64,000 bases of DNA from Martinezella rhizogenes (GTDB lineage Bacteria; Pseudomonadota; Alphaproteobacteria; Rhizobiales; Rhizobiaceae), in NCBI RefSeq assembly GCF_027460065.1, contig NZ_JAPYZZ010000004.1, forward strand, positions 143,812 through 207,811, in the 5' to 3' direction. Shown here in pieces: positions 17,476-26,236 of this stretch (positions are counted from its first letter, which is position 1; every line of letters starts with the position of its first letter). The notes under the pieces were generated by a model, which had not been told where the DNA came from, did no database searches, and worked only from the letters and a program-made list of their open reading frames with translations. The position numbers and the translations under genes were made by a program.

Positions 17476-18870
17476 GTGAAACATTTTCTTAACGCCGCTC
17501 TGGGTCTGACGGTCGCACTGGCGTCAGTTTTCGCGCCGCTACAGGCGGGCGCGCAGCAGCGTTATGGCGACCAACAGCAGACCATGCTGGTTACACCGGA
17601 TGGTCGTGTTCTCGACTTCATGCCCGAGCGTGGCGATATCGTCATCAGCCGTGACACGATGGGCCGCACGGTATTTTACGACCGCTACGGCAACCTCCTG
17701 GCTACCGAAATGCCCTCAGGCTATCAGCAGCGGCAGCAGGCGCGTCAGCAGCAGGACACCACCTATTATCCGCCCGCTCCCGGCGGCCAGTATCGCGAGC
17801 CGCAGCGCGACTATGGCTATCAGGACAATGGCAGCGTGCGCGACTACCGCGAATATCGCGGTGATGGCTCCGACGACAATGTCTATACCGGCTCCGTTCC
17901 CGCCCCCGGCGCGGTTGAAAGCGGGCCACTTGGCCAGCCGATGCCGGGCGAAAGCACCACGGCCGCCGTTCCGCAGCCGGAGCACCTGATAGAGCGCCAC
18001 ACGCCGGTAACGACGCCGGTCAACCGCTCGCGCCAGGAAATCGTTGCCCTCCAGACCTTCCTCGATCGCGAGGGCATCTCGCCCGGCGTCATCGATGGCA
18101 AAATGGGTGATAACGTCAACAAGGCGATTGCCGCCTGGCAGGACATGACCGGCGAAAAGCTCGATCCGAACAATTCCGACGATATTCTGGAACGCCTGCG
18201 CGCTTCCGGCGGCATGCCGATCGTGGAGTATACGATCACCGCCGCCGATGCCGCCGGCCCCTATGTCGCCTCCATCCCCGACGATTATGCCGCAAAATCG
18301 CAGCTGCCGGCGCTCTCCTTCACATCGACGACGGAAGCGCTGGCAGAGCGGTTCCACATGGATGAAAACTACCTGAAAGAGCTTAACCTGGGTATCGATT
18401 TCACCATACCCGGCACCATCATCAAGGTGGTTAATCCCGGCGAACCGAAAAAGGGCCAGGTCGCCCGCATCGTTGCCCATAAGGGCATCAAGCAGGTCTT
18501 CGCTTACGATCAGGGCGGTAATCTCATTGCCGCCTACCCCGCCACCATCGGCTCCACGGATACGCCTTCACCGAGCGGCACGCATACGGTCGAGCGCGTC
18601 GCGCTCAATCCTGGCTACACCTATAATCCGAAGATCAATTTCAAGCAGGGCCAGAACGACAAGATCCTGCAAATTCCGCCGGGTCCGAACGGCCCGGTCG
18701 GTACGGTCTGGATCGCCCTGTCGAAGCCGACCTACGGTATTCACGGCACACCGGAACCGTCCAAGATCGGCAAGACCAACAGCCACGGCTGTATCCGCCT
18801 GACCAACTGGGATGCCACCGAACTGGCAAAAATGGTCCGCCCCGGCGTCGTGGTCGAATTTGCGGAATAA
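17476..18870 (+). CDS. L,D-transpeptidase (YkuD) with peptidoglycan-binding domain
   Basis: The enzyme makes 3-3 peptide cross-links in peptidoglycan or attaches proteins to it. In Agrobacterium-type polar growers such enzymes are numerous. From the GTG at 17476 the protein starts with a signal peptide (HFLNAALGLTVALASVFAPL, cleavage near AGAQ). A Gln/Tyr-rich linker follows, then a PG_binding_1 domain (about 180-240) and the C-terminal YkuD domain with HGTPEP and SHGCIRL (Cys439). The frame can be extended to a GTG at 17440, but this adds charged residues before the signal. The final residues and 464-residue length are normal. Confidence 0.88.
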   Translation: MKHFLNAALGLTVALASVFAPLQAGAQQRYGDQQQTMLVTPDGRVLDFMPERGDIVISRDTMGRTVFYDRYGNLLATEMPSGYQQRQQARQQQDTTYYPPAPGGQYREPQRDYGYQDNGSVRDYREYRGDGSDDNVYTGSVPAPGAVESGPLGQPMPGESTTAAVPQPEHLIERHTPVTTPVNRSRQEIVALQTFLDREGISPGVIDGKMGDNVNKAIAAWQDMTGEKLDPNNSDDILERLRASGGMPIVEYTITAADAAGPYVASIPDDYAAKSQLPALSFTSTTEALAERFHMDENYLKELNLGIDFTIPGTIIKVVNPGEPKKGQVARIVAHKGIKQVFAYDQGGNLIAAYPATIGSTDTPSPSGTHTVERVALNPGYTYNPKINFKQGQNDKILQIPPGPNGPVGTVWIALSKPTYGIHGTPEPSKIGKTNSHGCIRLTNWDATELAKMVRPGVVVEFAE

Positions 18871-18894
18871 AGCGATCGCAAGAAAAAAGAAAAA

Positions 18895-18918
18895 CCCGGC
18901 GGATCATGATCCGCCGGG
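18895..18918. terminator. Terminator between converging L,D-transpeptidase and MFS genes
   Basis: A perfect 24-bp GC-rich palindrome (arms CCCGGCGGATCA / TGATCCGCCGGG). The minus-strand side runs into TTTTTCTTTTTT, so it is strongest for the MFS gene; the plus side has a weak T-run. Confidence 0.85.
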
Positions 18919-18936
18919 CTCTTCGTTGATAGGGCT

Positions 18937-20145
18937 TTATCCGCGCTTTTCCGTAAGGAAGTACAGCAGTGCCGCTACCGGCAGGGCAAAACCAATCCAC
19001 GAGGCGGCCTGCCATTCACCGACCGCATAGGCCCAGCCACCTACGGCGGAACCGATCGCGCCGCCCATGAAAAATGTCGCCATATAGATGCCGTTCAGGC
19101 GGCTGCGGAACTCCGCTCCAAGTGTGAAGATCGCCCGTTGGCCGATCACCAGATTGGTGGTGACGCCGAAATCCAGAACGATTGCGGCAACGACGAGAAT
19201 GGCGAGCGCCAGATGTGAGCCTTCAGGCGCCAGATGTGTGACAGCGAAGGAAAGCGCCACCGACACCAGCGCAAAGAGCGTGGCCACGCGGGTCCAGCCA
19301 CGATCTGCCATCCGCCCGGAAATCGGCGCGGCCACGGTGCCGGCTGCGCCCGCCAGTGCGAAGAGCGCGATCTCACCCTGGCTGAGATTAAAATGCGGTC
19401 CGCTCAGATAAAGCGGCGTCGTTGTCCAGAACAGGCTGAAGGCGGCAAAGAGGAAAGCATGGTAGATCGCCCGCCGCCGCAGGATCGGCGTGTGGAGGGC
19501 AAGCCTGCCCATCGAAGCCATCAACGCGCCATAGCTCAGCCGCGCTTCGGGCATACGGGCGGGCAGAAGCCGAAAAAGCACCACGGCAAGAAGAGCCATG
19601 ACGGCCGCGGACGTCAAAAAGACGCCACGCCAGGAAACCACTTCCGACAGCAGGCTGGAGACCGGCCGCGCCAGCATGATGCCGGCCATCAGCCCGCTCA
19701 TGACATTGCCGACCACGCGCCCGCGAATGGCGTGCGGCGCCATATGCGCGGCATAGGGAACGATGACCTGCACCGCCACGGAACTGACGCCAACCAAGAA
19801 GGCCGCGATCAGGAAGGGCGCCGCATGCGGGGCAAACGCCGCGGCGACGAGCGAAAACACCGCCATCGAGACCGAACTGACCACCAGCTTGCGGTTTTCG
19901 ATGAGATCACCGAGCGGCACGACGAACAGCAGACCGATACCATAACCGATCTGCGTCAGCGTCACGATCAGGCCAGTGGCGCCTGCGGAAAGACCGAGTT
20001 CCGCCCCGATGATACCGGCAAGCGGCTGGCCATAATAAAGATTGGCTGCAATCAGCCCGCAGGCTGTCGCCAGCAAAAAGGTCAGAGCCGGGGAAATGGA
20101 TGTTGCCTCAACATCCTCCCCTTCAATTACACGCGTCGTCATCAT
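18937..20145 (-). CDS. MFS drug/metabolite efflux transporter
   Basis: The 402-residue inner-membrane protein has 12 predicted helices and major-facilitator marks such as LLFVVPLGDLIENRK in the helix 2-3 loop and GRMADRGWTR in the second half. The N-terminal ATACGLIAANLYYGQPL is common in a subgroup of proton-driven exporters. The start at 20145 (or the next ATG) follows a GGAG ribosome-binding site; a TTG at 20154 is less likely. A divergent or tandem TetR gene upstream and two similar operators suggest that it is repressed until a ligand, probably an efflux substrate, is present. Confidence 0.85.
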   Translation of the reverse strand: MMTTRVIEGEDVEATSISPALTFLLATACGLIAANLYYGQPLAGIIGAELGLSAGATGLIVTLTQIGYGIGLLFVVPLGDLIENRKLVVSSVSMAVFSLVAAAFAPHAAPFLIAAFLVGVSSVAVQVIVPYAAHMAPHAIRGRVVGNVMSGLMAGIMLARPVSSLLSEVVSWRGVFLTSAAVMALLAVVLFRLLPARMPEARLSYGALMASMGRLALHTPILRRRAIYHAFLFAAFSLFWTTTPLYLSGPHFNLSQGEIALFALAGAAGTVAAPISGRMADRGWTRVATLFALVSVALSFAVTHLAPEGSHLALAILVVAAIVLDFGVTTNLVIGQRAIFTLGAEFRSRLNGIYMATFFMGGAIGSAVGGWAYAVGEWQAASWIGFALPVAALLYFLTEKRG

Positions 20146-20157
20146 TTTCTCCAATAT

Positions 20158-20173
20158 GGAAACAAATGTTTCC
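20158..20173. promoter_or_regulatory. TetR-type operator before the MFS gene
   Basis: GGAAACA-AA-TGTTTCC is a 7-bp inverted repeat with a two-base spacer, 13 bp upstream of the MFS start. A matching site lies before the TetR gene at 20825-20840. Confidence 0.75.
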
Positions 20174-20188
20174 TAAATATTCACAAAA

Positions 20189-20812
20189 TTACGCGGCAAG
20201 CCTCATGGCGATATGCACCACGGCAACCATGTCTTTCAGGCTGCGCCCGGTTTTCCCCACCACGCGCATGCCGTACATCATGCAAAGCATCGCCCGGGCG
20301 AGATCATCCGGGTCGGCCTTCGACTGCACTGAACCATCCTTCTGTCCTTCGGTGATGATACGGGCGACAATCCGCTCCCTCGCCTTCACCGCCCGCTCGA
20401 CCACGACGGCAATGTCGTCGTCCAGGGCAGCCAGATCGGCGGCGGCACCAACCACCAGACACCCGTCCGAGCCCACACCGCCATGCGATCGTTCGGCATA
20501 AAACATCAGCCCGGCTCTCAGACGCTCATAACCGGTATCGAAACCAGCTACCGCCGCCTCGAAACGCTCGGTCTGCACGATCCTGTAGCGTTCCATCGTG
20601 GCGATGAAGATGGCTTTCTTGTCCTTGAAAGCCTTGTAAAGACTGCCCTGCGCCAGCTCCATCGCATCGGTAAGGTCACCGACGGAGGTGGCGTGATAAC
20701 CGCGCCGCGAAAAAACGCGGATCGCCCCATCGAGCGCACGGTCGACGTCAAACTCGCGCGGCCTGCCGCGATGGCGCTGTTCCGGTGAATTGGTATGGTT
20801 GATATTGCTCAT
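20189..20812 (-). CDS. TetR/AcrR-family repressor
   Basis: The 207-residue protein has an N-terminal TetR helix-turn-helix (DRALDGAIRVFSRRGYHATS then DLTDAMELAQGSLYKAFKDK) and a C-terminal ligand domain. The start at 20812 gives a normal N-terminus; the longer frame to 20932 has no family match and runs through the operator. It is transcribed in the same direction as the MFS gene, 43 bp upstream of it, yet each gene has its own operator-like palindrome. It probably represses both itself and the exporter. The inducer is unknown. Confidence 0.88.
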   Translation of the reverse strand: MSNINHTNSPEQRHRGRPREFDVDRALDGAIRVFSRRGYHATSVGDLTDAMELAQGSLYKAFKDKKAIFIATMERYRIVQTERFEAAVAGFDTGYERLRAGLMFYAERSHGGVGSDGCLVVGAAADLAALDDDIAVVVERAVKARERIVARIITEGQKDGSVQSKADPDDLARAMLCMMYGMRVVGKTGRSLKDMVAVVHIAMRLAA

Positions 20813-20824
20813 GGCCGGAATATA

Positions 20825-20840
20825 GGAAACGATCATTTCC
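20825..20840. promoter_or_regulatory. TetR-type operator before the TetR gene
   Basis: GGAAAC-GATC-ATTTCC is an imperfect inverted repeat 12 bp upstream of the TetR start. It shares the GGAAAC/TTTCC arms with the site at 20158-20173. Confidence 0.7.
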
Positions 20841-20980
20841 AAATCAAGCGAAAAACGCTCGCCATGAGGAGGCGATGGGAAGCGCCTCATAACGACGCCT
20901 CTCCTCAGCAATTTGTGGGGTGCCAATTTCATCTAACCTCGGCAACGTTGCTGCAACCAGCCGGAAATCTCGACGGGGGG

Positions 20981-21697
20981 TCAGGCAGCCTTGCGCGTCA
21001 CGAGACGTGCTAGGTGAGCAACGCGCCTCGGAAGTCTTTTCGGCAGGAGGTTGATGACTTCCTCGGCAAAGGCCGTCGCGTTTTCGACCGCCTTGTCGAT
21101 ATTGCTGACCTTCTTGCAGTCCAGACAAAGGAGCGTGCCGCCATAGTCGAAAATATCACGATAGGCCGCCCGCTCGACAATCGCCGTGTTGAGAACGGAG
21201 ACGTTCTTTTCGGCGAGCAGCATCTTGACGAGCAGCAGCGACCGCGTCGCCACCATGGCATTGACCCGCGTCAGCACGATGGAGTGGGCGATCGCCTTGC
21301 CCATCCTGCGGTTCAGGAATTCGATGTGATCGAGAACTTCGGCCGCACCGCGCGCATCCATGGCAGAGCCCTGAACCGGGATCAGCACATGATCGGAAAT
21401 ACCGAGCGCCATGGTCAGAAGCGGTGTTTTCGCACCCGGCAGGTCGATGATGAAACAGTCGGTATTGGCTCTGTTTTCGCGAATATGGCCCTCGAGTGAG
21501 GCCATCGTCACATGCGAAATCACCGAGAGATTTTCGATCTCGCCTGATAATTCCTGCCAGCGGGAAATCCACAATTGCGGATCGGCATCCAGAACCGTCA
21601 CGCGGTGGCCGCTGCGGGCCAGTTCGGTTGCCAGAAGCAGCACGGCCGTGGTTTTCCCGGCCCCGCCCTTGGTATTGGCAAAAGTGATGACTGACAT
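20981..21697 (-). CDS. Orphan ParA-family ATPase
   Basis: The 238-residue protein is a deviant-Walker ATPase: KGGAGKTT at residues 10-17, the LDADPQ motif near residue 40 and DLPG in Walker B position. Such proteins position DNA, polar factors or conjugation relaxosomes. The overall size and the C-terminal half recall VirC1 and other solitary ParA proteins rather than replicon ParA. No parB gene or parS-like cluster is visible next to it, so it is not part of a partition locus. A GGGGGG ribosome-binding site precedes the ATG. Its cargo is unknown. Confidence 0.85.
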   Translation of the reverse strand: MSVITFANTKGGAGKTTAVLLLATELARSGHRVTVLDADPQLWISRWQELSGEIENLSVISHVTMASLEGHIRENRANTDCFIIDLPGAKTPLLTMALGISDHVLIPVQGSAMDARGAAEVLDHIEFLNRRMGKAIAHSIVLTRVNAMVATRSLLLVKMLLAEKNVSVLNTAIVERAAYRDIFDYGGTLLCLDCKKVSNIDKAVENATAFAEEVINLLPKRLPRRVAHLARLVTRKAA

Positions 21698-21821
21698 GAT
21701 GCCCCCCTATTGGTCAGAGCCATTTCATGCTCATTCACGCACCGACGCCTTCATGGTGCTTTCCACAATCTTAACGAACAGGGTTAATAAAACACTAAGA
21801 ACGGTTATCCCGCGCAACAAA

Positions 21822-21847
21822 AAGCCCGCGATTTGTAACGCGGGCTT
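21822..21847 (-). terminator. Terminator downstream of the small secreted protein gene
   Basis: A 9-bp stem AAGCCCGCG / CGCGGGCTT with an eight-base loop reads into TTTTTG on the minus strand. It isolates the ParA gene from upstream transcription. Confidence 0.85.
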
Positions 21848-21863
21848 CTTCCAGTTCGGTAGA

Positions 21864-22253
21864 TTACGTCAGCTTGCGGCAGGAACCCACATCGTCCGCC
21901 CGCAGCCGGCCGGCTTTGAGATCCTCATATTTGGGCAGGTTCAGCGAACCGCCCAGCCTTTTCTCAACGGTATTGCGATCAAGCGAAATCATGCGCCCGG
22001 CACTAGTGAAGGACACCATGCCATTCTTTCCGGAATAGGCCATGGTCGCGCGCATCTCGCAAAAATAGCGGTCGGAACCTTTAGACAGGTTCCAGCCTCG
22101 AATTCCCGCCTTGTTGCTCGAGAGGGCTCCAACTTTATAGCCCTGCCCTGAAAGTTCCTTAAAAGAAGCAGCCTGCACAACGACGGGCGACCCCAACAAC
22201 GCCACCGCGATCAGTGACGAAAAAAGTGAGAATCTCGCAGTCACTCTGCCCAC
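21864..22253 (-). CDS. Small secreted protein of unknown function
   Basis: I do not recognise the family. The 129-residue product has a signal peptide (LFSSLIAVALLGSPVVVQAA) and a mature region with two cysteines (RYFCEM and VGSCRK) that could form a disulfide in the periplasm. It starts with GTG three bases after the iron alcohol dehydrogenase stop; a second GTG three codons later sits better behind AAAGGG. It may be read through from the catabolic operon or have its own promoter. A terminator follows it. Confidence 0.65.
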   Translation of the reverse strand: MGRVTARFSLFSSLIAVALLGSPVVVQAASFKELSGQGYKVGALSSNKAGIRGWNLSKGSDRYFCEMRATMAYSGKNGMVSFTSAGRMISLDRNTVEKRLGGSLNLPKYEDLKAGRLRADDVGSCRKLT

Positions 22254-22256
22254 CCT

Positions 22257-23402
22257 TTAAAAGCAATCCTCGAACAACTTCCTGGTATTTTCCAGCGTCA
22301 TCGGCACCGGATTGCCGCCGCAGCTCGGATCCTTGATCGCTTCTGCCGCAAGCTCGTCGATACGATCCGGCTTGATGCCCATGGCGGTCAGGTTTTCCGG
22401 CACGCCGAGTTCCCTGCGAAGTTCCAGCACGTAATCATAGAAGCCGTCAAAACCGCCGGAAATGCCGAGATAGGCGGCCGCGCGGGCAATCTTGTCCTCG
22501 ATGGCAGGGCGGTTGAAGCGCAGCACCGCCGGCATGACAACGGCATTGGTCATGCCGTGATGGGTGTTGTAGACCGCGCCGATCGGGTGCGAGAGCGAGT
22601 GGATGGCGCCGAGACCCTTCTGGAAGGCAACCGCCCCCATCGCCGCCGCCGCCATCATATTGGTGCGGGCTTCGATATCCGTGCCGTCCTTATAGGCACG
22701 CGGCAGGAATTCCTTGACGAGCCGCAGCCCCTCCAGCGCCACACCGGCACTCATCGGATGGAAGAACGGTGACGAGTAGGCTTCGAGGCAATGGGCAAAG
22801 GCATCCATGCCCGTGCCGGCCGTGATGACCTTCGGCATGCCAACCGTCAGTTCCGGATCGCAGATGACGACGCCGGGCAACAGCTTCGGATGGAAGATGA
22901 TCTTCTTCACATGCGTCTGCGAATTGGTGATGACGCTGGCGCGGCCGACTTCCGAACCGGTGCCAGCCGTCGTCGGAACGGCGACGATGGGCGCGATCTT
23001 GGAAGCATCCGCCCGGGTCCACCAGTCGCCGATATCCTCGAAATCCCAGACCGGGCGGGTCTGCCCGGCCATGAAGGCAATGGTCTTACCCAGATCAAGG
23101 CCAGAGCCGCCGCCGAAGGCGACGACGCCATCATGGCCGCCATCGCGATAGGCTTTCACACCGGCTTCCATGTTGATCTCGTTGGGGTTCGGATCGACCT
23201 CGGCGAAGATCGCCCGGCCGAGGCCCGCCTCTTCCAGCACGTCGAGCGCATGCGCGGTGATCGCCATATTGGCAAGGCCGCGATCCGTCACGAGAAGCGG
23301 CTTCTTGATGCCAAGCGTCTTGCAGGCTTCCGCCAGTTCCTTGATCCGGCCACGGCCAAGCTTGACGGCGGTGGGGTAGCTCCAGTTGGCGACGATATTC
23401 AT
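22257..23402 (-). CDS. Iron-containing (group III) alcohol dehydrogenase
   Basis: The enzyme should oxidise an alcohol to an aldehyde with NAD(P). The 381-residue chain has the NAD-binding GGGSGLDLGK, PTTAGTGSE, and metal-ligand motifs GMDAFAHCLEAY and SLSHPIGAVYNTHHG. The start at 23402 overlaps the aldehyde dehydrogenase stop in ATGA, so the pair is translationally coupled and would channel alcohol to acid. The frame to 23603 is only an overlap with the upstream gene. In this cluster it is the proposed oxidant of a gamma-glutamylated amino alcohol; that substrate is inference. Confidence 0.9.
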   Translation of the reverse strand: MNIVANWSYPTAVKLGRGRIKELAEACKTLGIKKPLLVTDRGLANMAITAHALDVLEEAGLGRAIFAEVDPNPNEINMEAGVKAYRDGGHDGVVAFGGGSGLDLGKTIAFMAGQTRPVWDFEDIGDWWTRADASKIAPIVAVPTTAGTGSEVGRASVITNSQTHVKKIIFHPKLLPGVVICDPELTVGMPKVITAGTGMDAFAHCLEAYSSPFFHPMSAGVALEGLRLVKEFLPRAYKDGTDIEARTNMMAAAAMGAVAFQKGLGAIHSLSHPIGAVYNTHHGMTNAVVMPAVLRFNRPAIEDKIARAAAYLGISGGFDGFYDYVLELRRELGVPENLTAMGIKPDRIDELAAEAIKDPSCGGNPVPMTLENTRKLFEDCF

Positions 23403-24787
23403 TTCGTGACTTTCTTCAGATGGTAGGATTTCGGGCGGGTCAGGTTCTGGAAACCGAGGACGGAAAGTGAACCGCCACGGCCGGTTTCCTTCACACCGGT
23501 CCAGCAAAGCGCCGGATCCAGATAATCGGCGCGGTTCATGAACACGGTTCCGGTTTCGATTTCCCGGCCGATCCGGGCAGCCCGCGCCGCATCCTGCGTC
23601 CACAGCGAAGCCGTGAGGCCATATTTGCTGTCATTCATCAGGGCGATGGCTTCGTCGTCATTTTTGACCTTCATGATGCCGATGGCAGGGCCGAAGGTTT
23701 CTTCGGTCATGAATTCCATGGAATGATCGACATTGACGAGGATCTGCGGCGCGACATAGGCAGTCTCGCCATCGTCAGCGGGGAAAAGCGTCGGATCGAC
23801 CAGCGCTTTGGCGCCCTTCGAAACCGCGTCGGCAAGCTGCGCCCGCACCACCTTGGCGAAACGTTTGTTGGCCATCGGCCCAAGCGTCGTTTCCTGTTCC
23901 AGCGGATTGCCGAGCTTGTAGTTCGAAACCCACGCCACCGACTTCTCGACGAATTCGTCATAGAGGTTTTCGTTGACGTAGATGCGCTCGATACCGCAGC
24001 AGCATTGCCCGGAATTATAAGTGCCGCCATCCATCAGCGTATCGACGGCGGCGTCGAGATCGGCGTCCTCCATCACATAACCGGGATCCTTGCCGCCGAG
24101 TTCAAGCCCGAGGCCGGTAAAGGTGCCGGCAGCGGCGCGTTCGATGGCGCGGCCGCCTTCCACCGAACCGGTGAAATTGACGAAGTTGAACAGGCCCTCG
24201 GAAATCAGCGCCGAGGTTGTGCTATGATCAAGGAAGACATTGATGAAGACATCCTCAGGCACGCCAGCCTCGACGAAAGCCCTCACCATGCGCTCACCGA
24301 CCAGCAGCGTCTGCGCCGCATGTTTGATGACGACAGTATTGCCGGCCATCAAAGCGGGCGCGACCGTGTTGATCGCCGTCATGTAGGGATAGTTCCACGG
24401 CGCGATGACGAAAACGACGCCATGCGCCTCGCGCTCGATACGGCGTTCGAAATTGCCGCTTTCCTCGATGACGAGCGGCGCCAGCGCATCGGCCGCAATC
24501 GACGCGACATAGTTGGAGCGCTCGTTGAAGCCCTTGAACTCGCCACCGTAACGAACCGGACGGCCCATCATATGCGCCAGTTCCGGCACGACTTCCGCCA
24601 CCATTTCATTGAGGCGTGCGACACCCTTCAGAACCAGCTGAACGCGGTCCTCAAGCGGACGTCGCGCCCAGTCCTTTTGCGCCTTGCGCGCTTTCGAAAC
24701 GGCGGCCCGCGCCGCCTCCAGCGACATCGCCTCGCGCTCGGCATAAACCGAGCCATCGATGGGCGAGATATTCTGGATCATGGTCAT
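23399..24787 (-). CDS. Aldehyde dehydrogenase (NAD-dependent)
   Basis: The 462-residue protein has the family marks: APWNYPY, the cofactor loop FTGSVEGGR, the catalytic glutamate in LELGGKDP, and a catalytic cysteine in SGQCCCGIER. It should convert an aldehyde to its acid. It is 18 bp downstream of the glutamine-synthetase-like gene and overlaps the alcohol dehydrogenase by four bases, giving one operon. Its substrate is presumably the aldehyde produced by its neighbour. The closest characterised analogues would be gamma-glutamyl-aldehyde dehydrogenases (PuuC type), which is a suggestion from context. Confidence 0.92.
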   Translation of the reverse strand: MTMIQNISPIDGSVYAEREAMSLEAARAAVSKARKAQKDWARRPLEDRVQLVLKGVARLNEMVAEVVPELAHMMGRPVRYGGEFKGFNERSNYVASIAADALAPLVIEESGNFERRIEREAHGVVFVIAPWNYPYMTAINTVAPALMAGNTVVIKHAAQTLLVGERMVRAFVEAGVPEDVFINVFLDHSTTSALISEGLFNFVNFTGSVEGGRAIERAAAGTFTGLGLELGGKDPGYVMEDADLDAAVDTLMDGGTYNSGQCCCGIERIYVNENLYDEFVEKSVAWVSNYKLGNPLEQETTLGPMANKRFAKVVRAQLADAVSKGAKALVDPTLFPADDGETAYVAPQILVNVDHSMEFMTEETFGPAIGIMKVKNDDEAIALMNDSKYGLTASLWTQDAARAARIGREIETGTVFMNRADYLDPALCWTGVKETGRGGSLSVLGFQNLTRPKSYHLKKVTK

Positions 24788-24805
24788 GATGTTTTCCCGT
24801 AATGA

Positions 24806-26173
24806 TTAGGCTCGTTCGAAACCGCGCGCCACTTCCCAGTCGGTCACGCGGCGGTCGTATTCTTCCTGTTCCCACCGTCCGGCGTGGACGTAGTGATCGA
24901 TCACATCGTCGCCAAAGGCGTTGCGCAGCATTTTCGATCCATCCAGAAACGCGGTGGCGTCACGCAAGGTCTTGGGTATCTCGCGCACGTCCTTGCCGCC
25001 ATAGGCATCACCGACAAAAGCGGGCTCAAGTTCAAGTTTATTTTCGATGCCGTCAATGCCCGCCGCAAGAAGAGCAGCCATCGCGAGATAGGGATTGAGA
25101 TCGGATCCGCCGACACGGCACTCGATGCGAATACCTTTCGTGCCCTCACCGCAGAGGCGATATCCCGCTGTGCGGTTGTCGAGGCTCCAGATCGCCTTGG
25201 TGGGCGCGAACGTGCCGGCCATGAAGCGCTTGTAGGAATTGATGTAGGGCGCGAGGAAATAGGTGATCTCGCTGGCATGGGCGAGAAGCCCGGCAACATA
25301 ATGCCGCATCAGCTCCGACATGCCATGCTTGGCGTCCTTGTCCAGAAACGCCGGGGTCTTGCCGTCGAGACTCCACAGCGACTGGTGAATATGCGAGGAA
25401 CTGCCCGCGGCGTTGTAGTTCCACTTGGCAAGGAAGGTCACCGCCTTGCCCTTCGACCAGGCGATCTCCTTGGTGGCATTCTTGATGATGGCGTGCCGGT
25501 CGGCCATGGTCAGCGCCTCGGCATAACGCACATTGATTTCCGCCTGACCGGGAGATGCCTCGCCCTTGGAATTCTCGACCGGAATTCCAGCACCCTGCAG
25601 GCCCTTGCGCAGCGCCCGCATGACATCCTCTTCCTTGGTCGTCTGGAAGATATGATAATCCTCATTATAACCGCTGGCGAGGTTCAGCCCCTTGTAGCCG
25701 CTGGCGCGCGCCGCATCGAAGGTCTGGTCGAACAGGAAGAATTCCAGCTCGGTTGCCATAAAGGCTTTCAGCCCCATGGCCTCCAGCCGCGCCACCTGCT
25801 TTTTCAGAAGCGCGCGGGGCGAATGCGGCACTTCTTCATGCGTGTGGTGATCGAGCACGTCGCATAGAACCAGCGCCGTGCCTTCCAGCCATGGCACACG
25901 CCGCAGCGTCGAGAGATCGGGTTTCAGCACATAATCGCCATACCCCTTTTCCCAGCTGGAGGATTTATAACCGGGAACGGTTTCCATCTCCATGTCGGTC
26001 GCAAGCACATAGTTGCAGCTATGGGTTTCCTCATAGGCGCTTTCCACGAAGAACTCGGCCTGGAACCGCTTGCCCATCAGACGCCCCTGCATGTCGACAA
26101 GGCAGGCCAGAACCGTGTCGATGCGCCCTTCGGCGACATCCATCTTAAGCGCGTCGAATGTGTAGCTCGTCAT
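24806..26173 (-). CDS. Glutamine-synthetase-like gamma-glutamyl-amine ligase
   Basis: The 455-residue protein has the GS fold: DMQGRLMGKRF in the N-terminal beta-grasp, catalytic-domain motifs ATELEFFLF, GQAEINVRYAEAL, AGSSSHIHQSL and the EGTKGIRIECRVGGSDLNPYLA region. It lacks the NPYP/adenylylation-site tyrosine pattern of housekeeping GlnA, and the cluster lies apart from any glnB. Such proteins (PuuA, IpuC, GlnA4 families) attach glutamate through its gamma-carboxyl to a primary amine. The start at 26173 removes 16 unconserved residues. The amine substrate is not readable; the permease next door suggests a small amino alcohol. Confidence 0.88.
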   Translation of the reverse strand: MTSYTFDALKMDVAEGRIDTVLACLVDMQGRLMGKRFQAEFFVESAYEETHSCNYVLATDMEMETVPGYKSSSWEKGYGDYVLKPDLSTLRRVPWLEGTALVLCDVLDHHTHEEVPHSPRALLKKQVARLEAMGLKAFMATELEFFLFDQTFDAARASGYKGLNLASGYNEDYHIFQTTKEEDVMRALRKGLQGAGIPVENSKGEASPGQAEINVRYAEALTMADRHAIIKNATKEIAWSKGKAVTFLAKWNYNAAGSSSHIHQSLWSLDGKTPAFLDKDAKHGMSELMRHYVAGLLAHASEITYFLAPYINSYKRFMAGTFAPTKAIWSLDNRTAGYRLCGEGTKGIRIECRVGGSDLNPYLAMAALLAAGIDGIENKLELEPAFVGDAYGGKDVREIPKTLRDATAFLDGSKMLRNAFGDDVIDHYVHAGRWEQEEYDRRVTDWEVARGFERA

Positions 26174-26236
26174 TTTATCCGTTCCCTTTATTGTCCTGGC
26201 CGGGCGGCCGGATACGGCCACCCGTTTGTTTGAGTA

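Noticed and set aside
20981..21697. Calling the ParA protein VirC1
   Set aside because: There is no vir gene, overdrive or T-DNA border nearby, and similarity rests on general ParA features.
24806..26173. Housekeeping glutamine synthetase (glnA)
   Set aside because: It sits in a catabolic cluster with a permease and dehydrogenases, lacks a nearby glnB and resembles gamma-glutamyl-amine ligases.
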